Origin: Shimia litoralis
GTDB lineage: Bacteria; Pseudomonadota; Alphaproteobacteria; Rhodobacterales; Rhodobacteraceae
Direction of reading: 5' to 3'
Length of the DNA: 64,000 nt
Assembly (NCBI RefSeq): GCF_005518135.1
Contig: NZ_SULI01000010.1
Location: 1 to 64,000 of the forward strand
Shown: piece after piece, positions 51,956 through 62,673 of the stretch
Numbering within the stretch: the stretch's first letter is position 1
Layout of the letters: each line of letters opens with the position of its first letter
Notes under the pieces: model-generated
Seen by the model: only the letters and a program-made list of their open reading frames with translations
Databases searched by the model: none
What the model was told of the DNA's origin: nothing
Translations under genes and position numbers: made by a program

Positions 51956-53764
51956 ATGGCACGTATACCCTTATTACAAATGAACGGCATTTCCCTGACC
52001 TTTGGTGGAGATCCGATATTCAATGGCTTGGACCTTGTGGTGCAGCCCGGTGATCGCGTGGCGCTTGTCGGGCGCAACGGGTCCGGAAAATCCACGCTGA
52101 TGAAGGTCATGGCCGGTCTTGTAGAGCCAGATCTTGGGGACATTGTCGTGCCGCCCGGCAATTCCGTGGGGTACATGGAACAAGATCCTGACATGAGCGG
52201 ATATGCGACGTTGGGCGATTTTGCCTCGGCAGGTTTGGATGCTGGCGAAATGTACAAGGTCGAACGAGCAGGCGAGGGGCTCAAGTTTGATCCTGCCCGT
52301 CCCGTAGACACCGCGTCAGGCGGAGAACGGCGCCGCGCGGCGCTGGCACGCCTGATGGCCGAAGCACCGGATCTGATGTTGTTGGACGAACCCACCAACC
52401 ATTTGGATATCGAAGCGATTGCTTGGCTTGAAAATGAACTGGCAACGACCCGCACTGCCTATGTGCTGATTTCGCACGACAGGGCATTTTTACGTGCACT
52501 TACCCGTGCAACTCTTTGGATTGACAGGGGAATGGTGCGGCGCCAGGAAAAAGGCTTTGATGCGTTCGAGGCGTGGCGTGACAAAACCTGGGAAGATGAA
52601 GACATGCAGCGCCACAAGCTGGATCGTAAGATCAAGTCAGAGGCGCGGTGGGCGGTTGAAGGCATCAGTGCACGCCGTAAGCGCAATCAGGGGCGCGTGC
52701 GTGCCTTGGGTGATCTGCGCGCGGAACGCTCTTCGATGATTCGGCGCCAAGGCGGGGCGGCTATGGCGCTTCAGGCGGGGACCAAGTCTGGCAAAAAGGT
52801 GATGGATGCAAAATCGATCACCAAGGAATTTGGCGAAAAGTCGATTGTGCAAGAGCTGTCTTTGACGGTGCAGCGCGGCGATCGAATCGCTTTTGTCGGG
52901 CCAAATGGTGTTGGCAAAACCACGTTGATCAAGCTGTTGATGGGGGAAATTGCCCCCGATAGCGGCACCGTGACCTTAGGCACGAACTTGATGCCTGCCG
53001 TCTTTGATCAGGCACGCGCGCAACTTGATCCGGACATGACCCTTTGGGACAGTCTGACGGGCGATCCGGATATGCGTGTCTCGGGTAAGGCGGATCAGAT
53101 CATGGTACGCGGCATGCCGCGCCATGTGGTGGGATACCTCAAGGAATTCCTGTTTGATGAACGTCAGGCGCGCGCACCGGTTCGGTCTTTGTCTGGGGGC
53201 GAAAAAGCCAGATTGCTTTTGGCCAAACTGATGGCCAAGGAAAGCAACGTTTTGGTGATGGATGAACCGACCAACGATCTGGACGTTGAAACGCTGGATC
53301 TGCTGCAAGAGTTGTTGGATGACTATGACGGCACTGTGCTGTTGGTGAGCCACGACCGCGATTTTCTGGATCGCGTGGCGACGACAACTGTGGCAATGGA
53401 AGGCGATGGGCAGGCCACGGTTTATGCGGGCGGCTGGAGCGATTATCGCGCGCAGCGCGGCGAAGATGCCCCTAAGAAAGAAAGCAAGTCCAAGCAAAAA
53501 GCATCTGTGGTGTCCAAGCAGGCAACAGCCCCCCAAGACGGACTGTCGTTTACAGAGAAACATCGGCTTGATGCGCTGCCCGGTATCATAGAACGGCTTC
53601 AGGCCGAGATTGCCAAACTCGAAGAGTTCATGTCAGACCCCGAGATGTTTTCCAAGGAACCGGTCAAGTTTCAGAAAGCGACGGATGCTTTGGTGGAACG
53701 TCACAATGCGCTTTCGGATGCAGAGGAAGAGTGGCTCGTGCTTGAGGAAAAAGCCGAAGGCTAG
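51956..53764 (+). CDS. ABC-F family ATPase (Uup-like)
   Basis: 602 residues, two ABC domains without membrane segments. Domain 1: GRNGSGKST (Walker A), SGGERRRAALAR (signature), LMLLDEPTNHLDI (Walker B). Domain 2: GPNGVGKTT, LSGGEKARLLLAK, VLVMDEPTNDLDV. They are linked by an arm (about 230-280) and followed by a Lys-rich linker (KKESKSKQKASVV) and a C-terminal coiled coil (about 530-600), the Uup arrangement. ABC-F proteins act on the ribosome or in genome stability. It stands 70 bases after olsB, on the same strand. Confidence 0.9.
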   Translation: MARIPLLQMNGISLTFGGDPIFNGLDLVVQPGDRVALVGRNGSGKSTLMKVMAGLVEPDLGDIVVPPGNSVGYMEQDPDMSGYATLGDFASAGLDAGEMYKVERAGEGLKFDPARPVDTASGGERRRAALARLMAEAPDLMLLDEPTNHLDIEAIAWLENELATTRTAYVLISHDRAFLRALTRATLWIDRGMVRRQEKGFDAFEAWRDKTWEDEDMQRHKLDRKIKSEARWAVEGISARRKRNQGRVRALGDLRAERSSMIRRQGGAAMALQAGTKSGKKVMDAKSITKEFGEKSIVQELSLTVQRGDRIAFVGPNGVGKTTLIKLLMGEIAPDSGTVTLGTNLMPAVFDQARAQLDPDMTLWDSLTGDPDMRVSGKADQIMVRGMPRHVVGYLKEFLFDERQARAPVRSLSGGEKARLLLAKLMAKESNVLVMDEPTNDLDVETLDLLQELLDDYDGTVLLVSHDRDFLDRVATTTVAMEGDGQATVYAGGWSDYRAQRGEDAPKKESKSKQKASVVSKQATAPQDGLSFTEKHRLDALPGIIERLQAEIAKLEEFMSDPEMFSKEPVKFQKATDALVERHNALSDAEEEWLVLEEKAEG

Positions 53765-53771
53765 GGCGCTG

Positions 53772-54377
53772 TCAGGTCTCTACGATGCGCGGAGAAACTT
53801 GATACCCTTCGCGCAAGGCAATCAGGCTTGGGCCGGGTGTTAACACGCGGGTTTCGCCCGATTTTGGCCGTGTCAGAGGGGGGAGATAGCCGCTCGGCTG
53901 ATAGGGAAACAGGGCATCTTGCCAGATCAGCGCAGGCTGACCAGTGTCCATTTGGACAAAGGTGCCATCCGGCAGGTCATCAAAGTGCCGGATCGCGCGA
54001 CGCTGTCCAAATGTTCGCGGAACGGCGCGGGCCTGATGCAGTTTTTGATCAAAGATTGCAATTGGCCCCGCATGGTTTGCTGCTGCAAGAAAGGCCTTAT
54101 AGGCCGCACGTCGGCATTCCCCGCAGGGGCGGTGACCTGCGGCAAGTGCCACGGGTTCGTCAAAGAAAAACAGTTCGGTGTAATGGCGCGGCGCCATAAG
54201 TGGGCGTTTTCGGTTTTTGAAGTCCGTCAGGCAACACACCCAAGCCTGATGTCGCCAGCGGACATGTCTCAACTGGCGATCATCGGTATGTAATATTCCG
54301 CGATTGCCCATAAATTGCCCGCGTACGGGAACGGCCAATATGTCCGATGTGGGCTGAACGCGGTTTTGCAGTGGCAT
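53772..54377 (-). CDS. Protein with Ada-like CxxC zinc motif
   Basis: 201 residues from the ATG at 54377, which overlaps the SDR stop by one base (TAATG). Centre: FFFDEPVALAAGHRPCGECRRAAYKAFL, resembling the metal-binding knuckle of Ada DNA-repair proteins (AAGxRPCxxCRP) but without the downstream Cys pair, so zinc binding by two Cys alone would need other ligands. The rest is strand-rich, with FDDLPDGTFVQMDTGQPALIWQDALFPYQPSGY. The function is not known. The start MPLQNRVQPTSDILAVPVRGQF is chosen over the longer frame to 54434. Confidence 0.7.
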   Translation of the reverse strand: MPLQNRVQPTSDILAVPVRGQFMGNRGILHTDDRQLRHVRWRHQAWVCCLTDFKNRKRPLMAPRHYTELFFFDEPVALAAGHRPCGECRRAAYKAFLAAANHAGPIAIFDQKLHQARAVPRTFGQRRAIRHFDDLPDGTFVQMDTGQPALIWQDALFPYQPSGYLPPLTRPKSGETRVLTPGPSLIALREGYQVSPRIVET

Positions 54378-55132
54378 TACTGCATGCGCAGGGCACCATC
54401 GATCCGAATGACTTCGCCGTTCATATACCCGCATTCTACGATGAATTGGGCAAGGCGGGCGTATTCGTTCGGGTCACCCAGTCGTTTGGGGCAGGTCACA
54501 TCTTGTGACAGGGTGTCGATGATCTCTTGTCCCAACCCGATCAGCATGGGCGTCAAGAAAATGCCCGGGGCAATGGCCATGACACGAATGCCGTATTTTG
54601 CCAGATCGCGTGACATCGGCAGAGAAAGACCGACAATCCCGCCTTTCGAGGCGGCATACGCGGCTTGGCCACGTTGACCATCCATGGCCGCGATGGAGGC
54701 CGTGTTGATGATGACACCGCGCGCACCGTCCTGATCCGGGTCGTTGTCTGCCATGGCTTCGGCGGCGAGACGTCCAACGTTGAAGCTTCCGACCAGATTG
54801 ATATCGATTGTTTGCTTAAAGGTGCCAAGCGGATGCGGGCCTTTGCGCCCCAACGTAGCAACCGCAGGGGCGATCCCCGCACAGTTCACGGCGGCATTGA
54901 TGCCCCCCATGGCCTCTTTGGCTTGTGCAATTCCTGCCGCGACCGAGTCTTCGTCGGTGACGTCGACCTTGTGAAATGTCCCGCCCAATTCGGCCGCAAC
55001 TTTTTGACCTAGCTCTTCGTTCAAGTCGAATATGGCAACTTTTGCGCCGTTTGCTGCAAAATGGCGGGCGGTTGCCTCGCCGAGGCCGGACGCGCCTCCG
55101 GTAATGATGGCAGCTGTGGTGTCGAGTTTCAT
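54377..55132 (-). CDS. Short-chain dehydrogenase, 3-hydroxyacyl-CoA dehydrogenase (HSD10-like)
   Basis: 251 residues. NAD motif TGGASGLGEATARHFA, catalytic Ser-Tyr-Lys as NTASIAAMDGQRGQAAYAASKGGI (S-Y-K spacing correct), NNAG-equivalent NCAGIAPA, and ending CGYMNGEVIRIDGALRMQ. The pattern fits type II 3-hydroxyacyl-CoA dehydrogenases (HSD17B10-like), oxidising 3-hydroxyacyl-CoA with NAD in fatty-acid or branched-chain breakdown. The downstream Ada-like gene overlaps its stop by one base. Confidence 0.87.
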   Translation of the reverse strand: MKLDTTAAIITGGASGLGEATARHFAANGAKVAIFDLNEELGQKVAAELGGTFHKVDVTDEDSVAAGIAQAKEAMGGINAAVNCAGIAPAVATLGRKGPHPLGTFKQTIDINLVGSFNVGRLAAEAMADNDPDQDGARGVIINTASIAAMDGQRGQAAYAASKGGIVGLSLPMSRDLAKYGIRVMAIAPGIFLTPMLIGLGQEIIDTLSQDVTCPKRLGDPNEYARLAQFIVECGYMNGEVIRIDGALRMQ

Positions 55133-55230
55133 AGGGGGAACCTCCGAAGGCCTTGGGAAATGAACATGTGTTCAGATAGCCGAGGCCGTGGTCACCTGTC
55201 CAGTGGGTAGAAACGCGGGAGCTGCTGGCC

Positions 55231-55276
55231 GCCTGATATCAGGCCGGATGGGCCGGCCCCCTCGCGGGGGCGGGCC
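55231..55276. repeat. Palindrome and GC-rich hairpin between SDR and tyrS
   Basis: GCCTGATATCAGGC (55231-55244) is a perfect 14-base palindrome. A GC stem CCCCC/GGGGG with outer GGCC/GGCC pairs follows (55251-55276), eight bases after the tyrS stop on the minus strand. The hairpin probably ends tyrS transcripts although no clear T run is present. Confidence 0.5.
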
Positions 55277-55283
55277 ATGTGAT

Positions 55284-56537
55284 CTACGTGTCGAGTTGCA
55301 CCAGACTGTGGCGCTTTTTGCCTGCGCTCAACTTGATCGGAGAGGCCAACGCCGCCGCATCAATCATCAAACCAGCATTGGTCAGCGGCGCGTCATCAAG
55401 CTTGGCACCGTTTTCAGCGATCAACCGCTTGGCTTCCTTGCCTGTTTTTGCAAGGCCGGATTTCACGATCAACTGGACAATTGAAATCCCGTCGGCAACG
55501 TCGGCGGCGGTTAAGGTCAGTGTCGGCAAATCATCGCCAACGCCGCCTTTTTCGAACACTTCACGTGACGTGGCGTGCGCTGCGGCGGCTGCTTCGGCAC
55601 CATGGCACAGCGTTGTGACCTCGTTGGCCAGAACGATCTTGGCGTCGTTAATCTCCGAGCCTTCCAGCGCTCCAAGACGCTCACATTCATCGATCGGAAG
55701 CTCTGTGTACAATTTGAGGAACCGACCGACATCAGCGTCGGTGGTATTGCGCCAGAACTGCCAAAACTCGTAAGGCGAGCGCATGTCAGCATTTAGCCAG
55801 ACAGCACCGTCTTGGGATTTGCCCATCTTCTTACCATCTGATGTGGTCAAAAGCGGCGATGTAAGGCCAAATATCTGATTGTCGATCACACGGCGTGTCA
55901 GGTCGATTCCGTTGACAATATTGCCCCATTGGTCGCTGCCGCCCATTTGCAGCAAGCAACCGTATCGACGGTTCAGCTCAAGGAAATCATAGGCCTGCAG
56001 GATCATATAGTTGAATTCGAGGAACGACAGAGACTGCTCGCGGTCGATGCGTGATTTGACCGATTCAAACGCCAACATGCGGTTGACCGAGAAATGCCGC
56101 CCGATATCGCGCAAGAACTCGAGATAGTTCAGGTTGTCGAGCCATTCAGCATTGTTGAGCATCAACGCGTCGCTTGGGCCATCGCCATAGGTCACATATT
56201 TGGCAAACACCTGTTTGATACCGCTGATATTGCTGTCAATTTGGTCTGCGGTCAAAAGCGGGCGCTCATCGGCGCGAAACGACGGATCTCCGACCTTGGT
56301 TGTGCCGCCGCCCATCAAGGTAATGGGCTTGTGTCCGGTTTTTTGTAGCCAACGCAGCATCATGATCTGAATCAGGCTACCGACGTGCAGGGACTTTGCC
56401 GTTGCATCGAAGCCGATATAGGCTGGCACCACGCCATTCATCAAAGCCTCGTCAAGCGCCTGATAATCGGTACAATCCGCTAGAAAGCCGCGTTCCATCA
56501 TCACGCGGATGAATTCCGATTTGGGGTGGTAGGTCAT
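55284..56537 (-). CDS. tyrS: Tyrosyl-tRNA synthetase
   Basis: 417 residues, class [22 protein letters not shown] contains the HIGH-equivalent HVGS, and [16 protein letters not shown] the KMSKS-equivalent KMGKS. The [18 protein letters not shown] and [15 protein letters not shown] blocks bind tyrosine. The C-terminal S4-like RNA-binding part includes [24 protein letters not shown]. It charges tRNA-Tyr. It is divergent from anmK, 62 bases away. Confidence 0.95.
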   Translation of the reverse strand: MTYHPKSEFIRVMMERGFLADCTDYQALDEALMNGVVPAYIGFDATAKSLHVGSLIQIMMLRWLQKTGHKPITLMGGGTTKVGDPSFRADERPLLTADQIDSNISGIKQVFAKYVTYGDGPSDALMLNNAEWLDNLNYLEFLRDIGRHFSVNRMLAFESVKSRIDREQSLSFLEFNYMILQAYDFLELNRRYGCLLQMGGSDQWGNIVNGIDLTRRVIDNQIFGLTSPLLTTSDGKKMGKSQDGAVWLNADMRSPYEFWQFWRNTTDADVGRFLKLYTELPIDECERLGALEGSEINDAKIVLANEVTTLCHGAEAAAAAHATSREVFEKGGVGDDLPTLTLTAADVADGISIVQLIVKSGLAKTGKEAKRLIAENGAKLDDAPLTNAGLMIDAAALASPIKLSAGKKRHSLVQLDT

Positions 56538-56599
56538 GGTATCGGTCCCGTATTATGTGCCGGCTGTGTATAGGCGGCGTTGAGGCAAAGGAAAAGGCC

Positions 56600-57712
56600 A
56601 TGTTGAAGGCCAAATCAGGCAAAGATACACTTCGCGCCCTCGGTGCGATGTCTGGAACGTCATTGGATGGGGTGGATGCGGCCATCGTCGAGACCGATGG
56701 CACGGTCATCACAGGCTTTGGTGCACACGCATATAGGCCGTACACTGGCGCGGAACGCCAGTGTTTGACCGCTGCTCTTGGGCAATGGTTTGGCCCACAG
56801 GTCGAGGCCGCGACAGATGTGATCGACGCGGTGCACCAAGAGGTTCTGTCCGACTTTCCGGACGTGGACCTGATTGGGTTTCATGGTCAGACCCTTGCGC
56901 ATGATCCGCGAGGGCGCGGCACGCTTCAGGTTGGAAATGGCGCGGTTTTGGCACAAGCCTTGGGGGTCCCCGTCGTGTCTGACTTTCGGTCGTCCGATGT
57001 CGAATTAGGTGGCGAAGGCGCACCGTTGGCACCGTTTTTCCATTTCGCCTGTGCAAAATGGATAGGGGCGCAGGCGCCATTGTGTTTTCTGAACCTTGGG
57101 GGCGTTGGCAACATCACGTGGGTGGACCCACGCCAACCTGCGCCCGAAGCTGAAGGGGCGCTGCTGGCATTTGACACAGGTCCTGCCAATGCGCCACTCA
57201 ATGATCTGATGCGCGAACGTCTTGGTTTGGATTGTGATTTTGATGGATCAATTGCAATGCAAGGAACCGTTGAAACAGGGGCTCTCGAGTTGTTTCTGGC
57301 CGAGGCGTATTTTTCGAAAATTCCACCAAAGTCGTTGGATAGAAATGATTTTTCTGAAATGATTGAATTGGTTCGAGAACTGTCCGATGCGGATGCAGCG
57401 GCAACGCTGACGGCCATGTGTGCCACCGGGGTTGCTGCTGGCATGACGCATTTACCGGCCCCTCCCGAAAAAGTTTTGGTCACGGGGGGCGGGCGAAAGA
57501 ACCCCGTATTGATGGAAATGTTGCGGGTGTCCTTGGATTGCCCGGTTGTTCCAGTGGAAGACGTCGGTCTTGATGGGGACATGCTTGAAGCACAGGCATT
57601 TGCATATCTTGCTGTTCGTGTGGCCAAGGGCTTGCCAACCTCTTGTCCCAGCACAACGGGTGTGGGCGCATTGGTTGGCGGCGGTCTCCTTAGTCAGCCC
57701 GACGGAAAATAG
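56600..57712 (+). CDS. anmK: Anhydro-N-acetylmuramic acid kinase
   Basis: 370 residues. [18 protein letters not shown] is the AnmK ATP-binding signature, with [38 protein letters not shown] and [17 protein letters not shown] as further motifs of the sugar-kinase/actin fold. It phosphorylates anhMurNAc in peptidoglycan recycling, the same pathway as NagZ encoded 15 kb away. The start at 56600 has AAAGGA upstream; the frame begins at 56555. Confidence 0.94.
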   Translation: MLKAKSGKDTLRALGAMSGTSLDGVDAAIVETDGTVITGFGAHAYRPYTGAERQCLTAALGQWFGPQVEAATDVIDAVHQEVLSDFPDVDLIGFHGQTLAHDPRGRGTLQVGNGAVLAQALGVPVVSDFRSSDVELGGEGAPLAPFFHFACAKWIGAQAPLCFLNLGGVGNITWVDPRQPAPEAEGALLAFDTGPANAPLNDLMRERLGLDCDFDGSIAMQGTVETGALELFLAEAYFSKIPPKSLDRNDFSEMIELVRELSDADAAATLTAMCATGVAAGMTHLPAPPEKVLVTGGGRKNPVLMEMLRVSLDCPVVPVEDVGLDGDMLEAQAFAYLAVRVAKGLPTSCPSTTGVGALVGGGLLSQPDGK

Positions 57713-57745
57713 CGCGCGCGCACTGGGCGGCCTTATTCAAGCGGG

Positions 57746-57797
57746 GTGCATGCGTGGCATGCACGCAGGATATGCTTTGCCCTTGCAGGGGCAAAGC
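57746..57797. terminator. Two tandem hairpins between convergent anmK and cupin genes
   Basis: GTGCATGC, GTG, GCATGCAC (57746-57764) and GCTTTGCCC, TTGCAG, GGGCAAAGC (57774-57797) are perfect inverted repeats of 8 and 9 bp. They fill the 139-base gap between convergent genes, where a bidirectional terminator is expected, though T runs are absent. Confidence 0.55.
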
Positions 57798-57851
57798 GCG
57801 GCTGGAGCCCTGCCAATTTCGTCCGAATGTTTCCGGGGCTGGGTGGTGTTG

Positions 57852-58289
57852 TTACAGGCGTGGAATGTCAAAGCCGGGCGGGGCGAGAGTGAAAGCGTCA
57901 AATTCAAACGCAGGCGACACTGTGCAACCAACCAGAGTCCAAGCCCCCAACGTGCGCGCGGCCTGCCAATGATGTTCTGGGACAATCAGCTGCGGGGACT
58001 GTCCTTCTCCAATATCCGGGCCAAGAATATCATCGGTCGCAGGACCATGGTCGGTTTCAGATCGCGACAACACCAACGGGGCGCCCGCGTAATAGTGCCA
58101 GATTTCAGTGGCATCGACCTTGTGCCAGTGACTTGATCCGCCATCCTTGAGTAAGAAATAGATGCTGGTGCCCACGGACCGGCCCGTTTCATGGCCCGAC
58201 GCGATCCATGTTTGACGGTAAAATCCGCCTTCTGGGTGTGGTTGAAGGTCAAGGCGGGAAATAATTTGATCGGCGGTGAGGTTTTGCAT
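57852..58289 (-). CDS. Cupin-domain protein (DUF985)
   Basis: 145 residues from the ATG at 58289. HPEGGFYRQTWIAS and SIYFLLKDGGSSHWHKVDATEIWHYYAG give the DUF985 cupin core with the metal-binding HWHKVDATEIWHYY cluster, followed by VPEHHWQAARTLGAWTLVGCTVSPAFEF. The family is often assigned sugar-isomerase-like or unknown activity. The frame upstream to 58316 is unlikely. It lies 44 bases after the alpha/beta hydrolase gene, same strand. Confidence 0.88.
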   Translation of the reverse strand: MQNLTADQIISRLDLQPHPEGGFYRQTWIASGHETGRSVGTSIYFLLKDGGSSHWHKVDATEIWHYYAGAPLVLSRSETDHGPATDDILGPDIGEGQSPQLIVPEHHWQAARTLGAWTLVGCTVSPAFEFDAFTLAPPGFDIPRL

Positions 58290-58333
58290 AGGTGCGGCCC
58301 GTTTCCAAGGATGCAAACTTGTGACCTACATCC

Positions 58334-59233
58334 TCACGCTTTGGCAAGGCCCTTGGCTGGATCGGCCGTCGAGTTGGCCAGCTGAGTGACAGCTTCTAAC
58401 GTGGCTTTGGCGGCCGCATCAGGCGCTTCTAATGGCAATAGATGCCCATGTGTTGGCATGTGCGTGATTTCGATATCCGGCCGTTTGGCTTTGAGCTTGG
58501 CCGTGGTTTCCGGCGCGCTAAAGAAGCTGGGTTTTGCCATGATAATATGTGTGGGGACTGACAGGCGCGTCAAAGCAGGAAGGGAATATGGCGCGGTCAA
58601 ATAGTTGTGGTTTTCCCAGTGTCGCGGGTATTCCAGCACAAGTCCTGACTCGTGCGGGGTGGTCGTCTCGGTCACAAGATGGCGCAGCTGCGCATCGTCA
58701 AAGCGTTTATAAACAGGGTCTTGCCGCATATGTGAAAACGCATGTTCGGGATCAGACCATGTCGTGTGCCGGCGCAAGGCATTGTCCACGACCTTGATCC
58801 GGTGGCGGTAGCGGTAAGGCAGGCTGTGCAAAAGTGCAGCATTCATCCGCTTGGCTCCAGCAGGTTCAATAAGTACCAGCGCGCGAAACAAATCGGGGCG
58901 CGCATTTGCAGCATAGGCGGTTGCAATAGCCCCCATCGAATGCCCAACAGCAAGGATAGGCCCGAGGTTCTGGTGATCAAGCCAAGCAATCAGATCATCG
59001 CCGTATTGCCGCCAGCCTTTGCGCGCGACCGGCATCGGCTGGGTGGGCCACAATGGCCGCATTTTCAGCGCGCTGACGGCATAGTGCGGGGTTAAATGAG
59101 ACAAGAACGGCATGTAGCATTCCGGACCAAAGCCGTTTGCATGATAAAAGTGTAATGCTGGTCCGTTATCGGACAGGTTCAATGCGGTCGCTGTGTGCGG
59201 GCCATGAGGTGTCTGGATTTCAGTATGCAACAT
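58334..59233 (-). CDS. Alpha/beta hydrolase
   Basis: 299 residues. HFYHANGFGPECYMPFLSHL supplies the oxyanion-hole region, the nucleophile elbow is AVGHSMGAIATAYAANARPDL (Ser about 106), an acid is near VPTHIIMAKPSF, and the His is in THMPTHGHLLPLEAPDAA. The fold is a serine hydrolase, probably an esterase or lipase-like enzyme; the substrate is unknown. The cupin gene follows 44 bases downstream. Confidence 0.85.
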   Translation of the reverse strand: MLHTEIQTPHGPHTATALNLSDNGPALHFYHANGFGPECYMPFLSHLTPHYAVSALKMRPLWPTQPMPVARKGWRQYGDDLIAWLDHQNLGPILAVGHSMGAIATAYAANARPDLFRALVLIEPAGAKRMNAALLHSLPYRYRHRIKVVDNALRRHTTWSDPEHAFSHMRQDPVYKRFDDAQLRHLVTETTTPHESGLVLEYPRHWENHNYLTAPYSLPALTRLSVPTHIIMAKPSFFSAPETTAKLKAKRPDIEITHMPTHGHLLPLEAPDAAAKATLEAVTQLANSTADPAKGLAKA

Positions 59234-59327
59234 GCGCGATCCTGTGTGTGTCTTTCGACAAAGTTAGGACAGACAGAGTTGTGTGAACATGATGACGTCA
59301 CGTGAGCGGAGCTACCCCGTGCCTTGT

Positions 59328-60083
59328 TCAAAGCGTATCGGATAGGCGCGTATACAACGTATCCAGTTTCTCTGGTGCAAGCATGTGCTTTGTTGCAAAG
59401 GCGATTTCTGCACCAATCATGATGTCGCCATACACGCCATCAATAGGCCCTTGGTAATACCCTGCAAGTTCAAGCAACCGCTGGCGCAGAACCACACACG
59501 CTTTATTCTCTGGATCAAACAACATTGCATTTTTCATGCTTAGTTGCGTGGCAAAATGTGTCGGGAGCGCCTTTGGGGACGTGATATTGAGTGCACAATT
59601 TGTCGAAAAATTAGGGCGGGTTAAGTAATGATCCAGCGCGACCCCAAAAATCCCTGTCGCCGCGACCACGCCCGCTACCGCCACAATGCGCTCGAACTTT
59701 CCAGAGACACAGCCAAAGCGTACAGACGGGACATGATCTAACAGAATTATGACATCCTGAGAGGGCGCAAAGACGGACGACGCCAACACATCATCGGCAA
59801 CGTTTCGGGTGGCGAAAATAGTTCGGCGTATGGCCTCGTGATCGTTTCCATCAGGGGGGCGATGCATTTTAGAGTTTGAAGACTTAGCCCAATCAGTTGC
59901 GGTCAAAATTGTACGCGAGGCAAACAAGGTTTCCATCGCGGTTTTGTAGATGTCTTCGGGGAAGGCGTCCGGGGCGGCAGCGAGGTCAAATGGGTGCTTG
60001 GCAAGAAAGTCCAGTGTAAGCGTATATATTTCATAACCAGACGATGTGACCACGCGATACTCTCCAAGCTTGTCCTTGTGCAT
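59328..60083 (-). CDS. Membrane protein with peptidoglycan-binding-like C-terminus
   Basis: 251 residues. A soluble N-terminal half (LGEYRVVTSSGYEIYTLTLDFLAK, SVRFGCVSGKFE) is followed by one membrane segment (IVAVAGVVAATGIFGVAL, about 137-155) and a C-terminal part with CVVLRQRLLELAGYYQGPIDGVYGD, resembling the PG_binding_1 motif (GYYxGxIDGxxG) though short. It may anchor to peptidoglycan. No family name was certain. It lies between the hydrolase and eno, all on the minus strand. Confidence 0.68.
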   Translation of the reverse strand: MHKDKLGEYRVVTSSGYEIYTLTLDFLAKHPFDLAAAPDAFPEDIYKTAMETLFASRTILTATDWAKSSNSKMHRPPDGNDHEAIRRTIFATRNVADDVLASSVFAPSQDVIILLDHVPSVRFGCVSGKFERIVAVAGVVAATGIFGVALDHYLTRPNFSTNCALNITSPKALPTHFATQLSMKNAMLFDPENKACVVLRQRLLELAGYYQGPIDGVYGDIMIGAEIAFATKHMLAPEKLDTLYTRLSDTL

Positions 60084-60120
60084 ACTAAGCTTAGGATTGC
60101 ACAGAGGTTAGCTGGCTCAC

Positions 60121-60153
60121 AATAAAAAAGGCCCCGCGAACATCGCGAGGCCT
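60121..60153 (-). terminator. Rho-independent terminator of eno
   Basis: On the minus strand AGGCCTCGCG, ATGTT, CGCGGGGCCT, then TTTTTT. The stem is 10 bp with one G-U pair and sits 23 bases past the eno stop. Confidence 0.9.
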
Positions 60154-60175
60154 GATTTGATGATCCTGAGATGTC

Positions 60176-61462
<1,287 letters not shown>

Positions 61463-61620
61463 TTAGGAAAATGCATCAGTTGCGCGTTTCATAGCAGGGG
61501 TTGAGTGAATGTAAACGGTGTGACCGGCCTCAGCGGGATCGTTAGGGCTAACAGCGACATGTTTGCGCCAACGGGGTGGGCATTGTTGTACCGTGCGTGG
61601 GCGACGCTCGGCGAAACGGA

Positions 61621-62502
61621 CTAGGCCACCTCAATGGGATGAGCCGCCAACCGTCGCTCACGCAAGAAGGTATACAGCCCCGAGCCGATAATCAAAGACG
61701 CGCCAAACAGCGTCGCAACGTCGGGCCGTTCATTCAGGAAAATTGTTCCGACCAAAATTGAAAACACCAATCGGCTGTATCGATACGGCGCAACCACCGA
61801 TGCATCCGCAACGCGCATAGCGGTTACAATGCCCCAATACCCCATGGTGCCAAACAAAACCGCGCCGGCAAACATAGCAGACTGGGCGACATCAGGCGCC
61901 ACAGTGGGTTTGTCTGTAAAGAGCAAGAGGATTGCTCCGGCAAAGACGAGCGAGCCAAAACCTTGAAAAGATACGACATATGCCGACACCGAGGCGTCAA
62001 TTTTGCGGGTGATGAGATCGCGGAGCGCAACCGAAAAGACGGCCACAATGACCAACAGCGTGGCAGGTTCAAAACTGCTAAATCCGGGACGGATAATGCA
62101 AAGCACCCCTGCGAAACCGACGCCGATGGCGCTCCAGCGTCGCCAGCCGACATGTTCCCCAAGAAATATCGCCGCACCCATGGTAATCACCAAGGGCATG
62201 GCCTGAAAGACAGCTGCAACCGTCGAGATGTCCACAAGCGCCAGCGCGGAGGCAAAGGACATTGCTGCCATCGCTTCGCTGCAGGCCCGGATCAGAGCGG
62301 CACGCCCCCACGCTGCACGCGCCACCAAGGATTGGCCTTTCGCGATGGCGATGCCTGCAAAGATGGCACTGCTGAAAACACCAAGGATGATCAGAATTTG
62401 CCCCGTCGGCAATGAAACCGACAGCTTTTTGATAAACAAATCTTCAAGCGTGAACCCCGCCATTGCGAGGACCACAAGCAGAATGCCTTGAACGTTTTGC
62501 AT
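61621..62502 (-). CDS. EamA/DMT-family transporter
   Basis: 293 residues from the ATG at 62502, ten predicted membrane segments. Repeat 1: GILLVVLAMAGFTLEDLFIKKLS and ISTVAAVFQAMPLVITMGAAIFLGEHVGWRRW. Repeat 2: YVVSFQGFGSLVFAGAILLLF and VAPYRYSRLVFSILVGTIFLNERP with the EamA GxxxxxEx motif. The C-terminal Arg-rich tail FLRERRLAAHPIEVA is cytoplasmic. Substrate unknown; it is unrelated in position to the EamA gene at 34962. Confidence 0.85.
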   Translation of the reverse strand: MQNVQGILLVVLAMAGFTLEDLFIKKLSVSLPTGQILIILGVFSSAIFAGIAIAKGQSLVARAAWGRAALIRACSEAMAAMSFASALALVDISTVAAVFQAMPLVITMGAAIFLGEHVGWRRWSAIGVGFAGVLCIIRPGFSSFEPATLLVIVAVFSVALRDLITRKIDASVSAYVVSFQGFGSLVFAGAILLLFTDKPTVAPDVAQSAMFAGAVLFGTMGYWGIVTAMRVADASVVAPYRYSRLVFSILVGTIFLNERPDVATLFGASLIIGSGLYTFLRERRLAAHPIEVA

Positions 62503-62673
62503 GCGTGGGCTCCGAAAAAGAATAGCACCCGCGACAGAAACGCGATTGTTATTAACAGCGCAAGAATAATCCGTCTTGAACTGATGACGTTTCGTGGCGT
62601 GGCATATCACTGGATGTGAACGCTCGTCGCGACGGAGTCTGCTGTGTTCAGAGGTGCGCGTGCAAACCCATTT

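Noticed and set aside
57746-57797. Attachment site or mobile-element end
   Set aside because: The two hairpins lie between convergent genes with no integrase, target duplication or terminal repeats; they fit terminators better.
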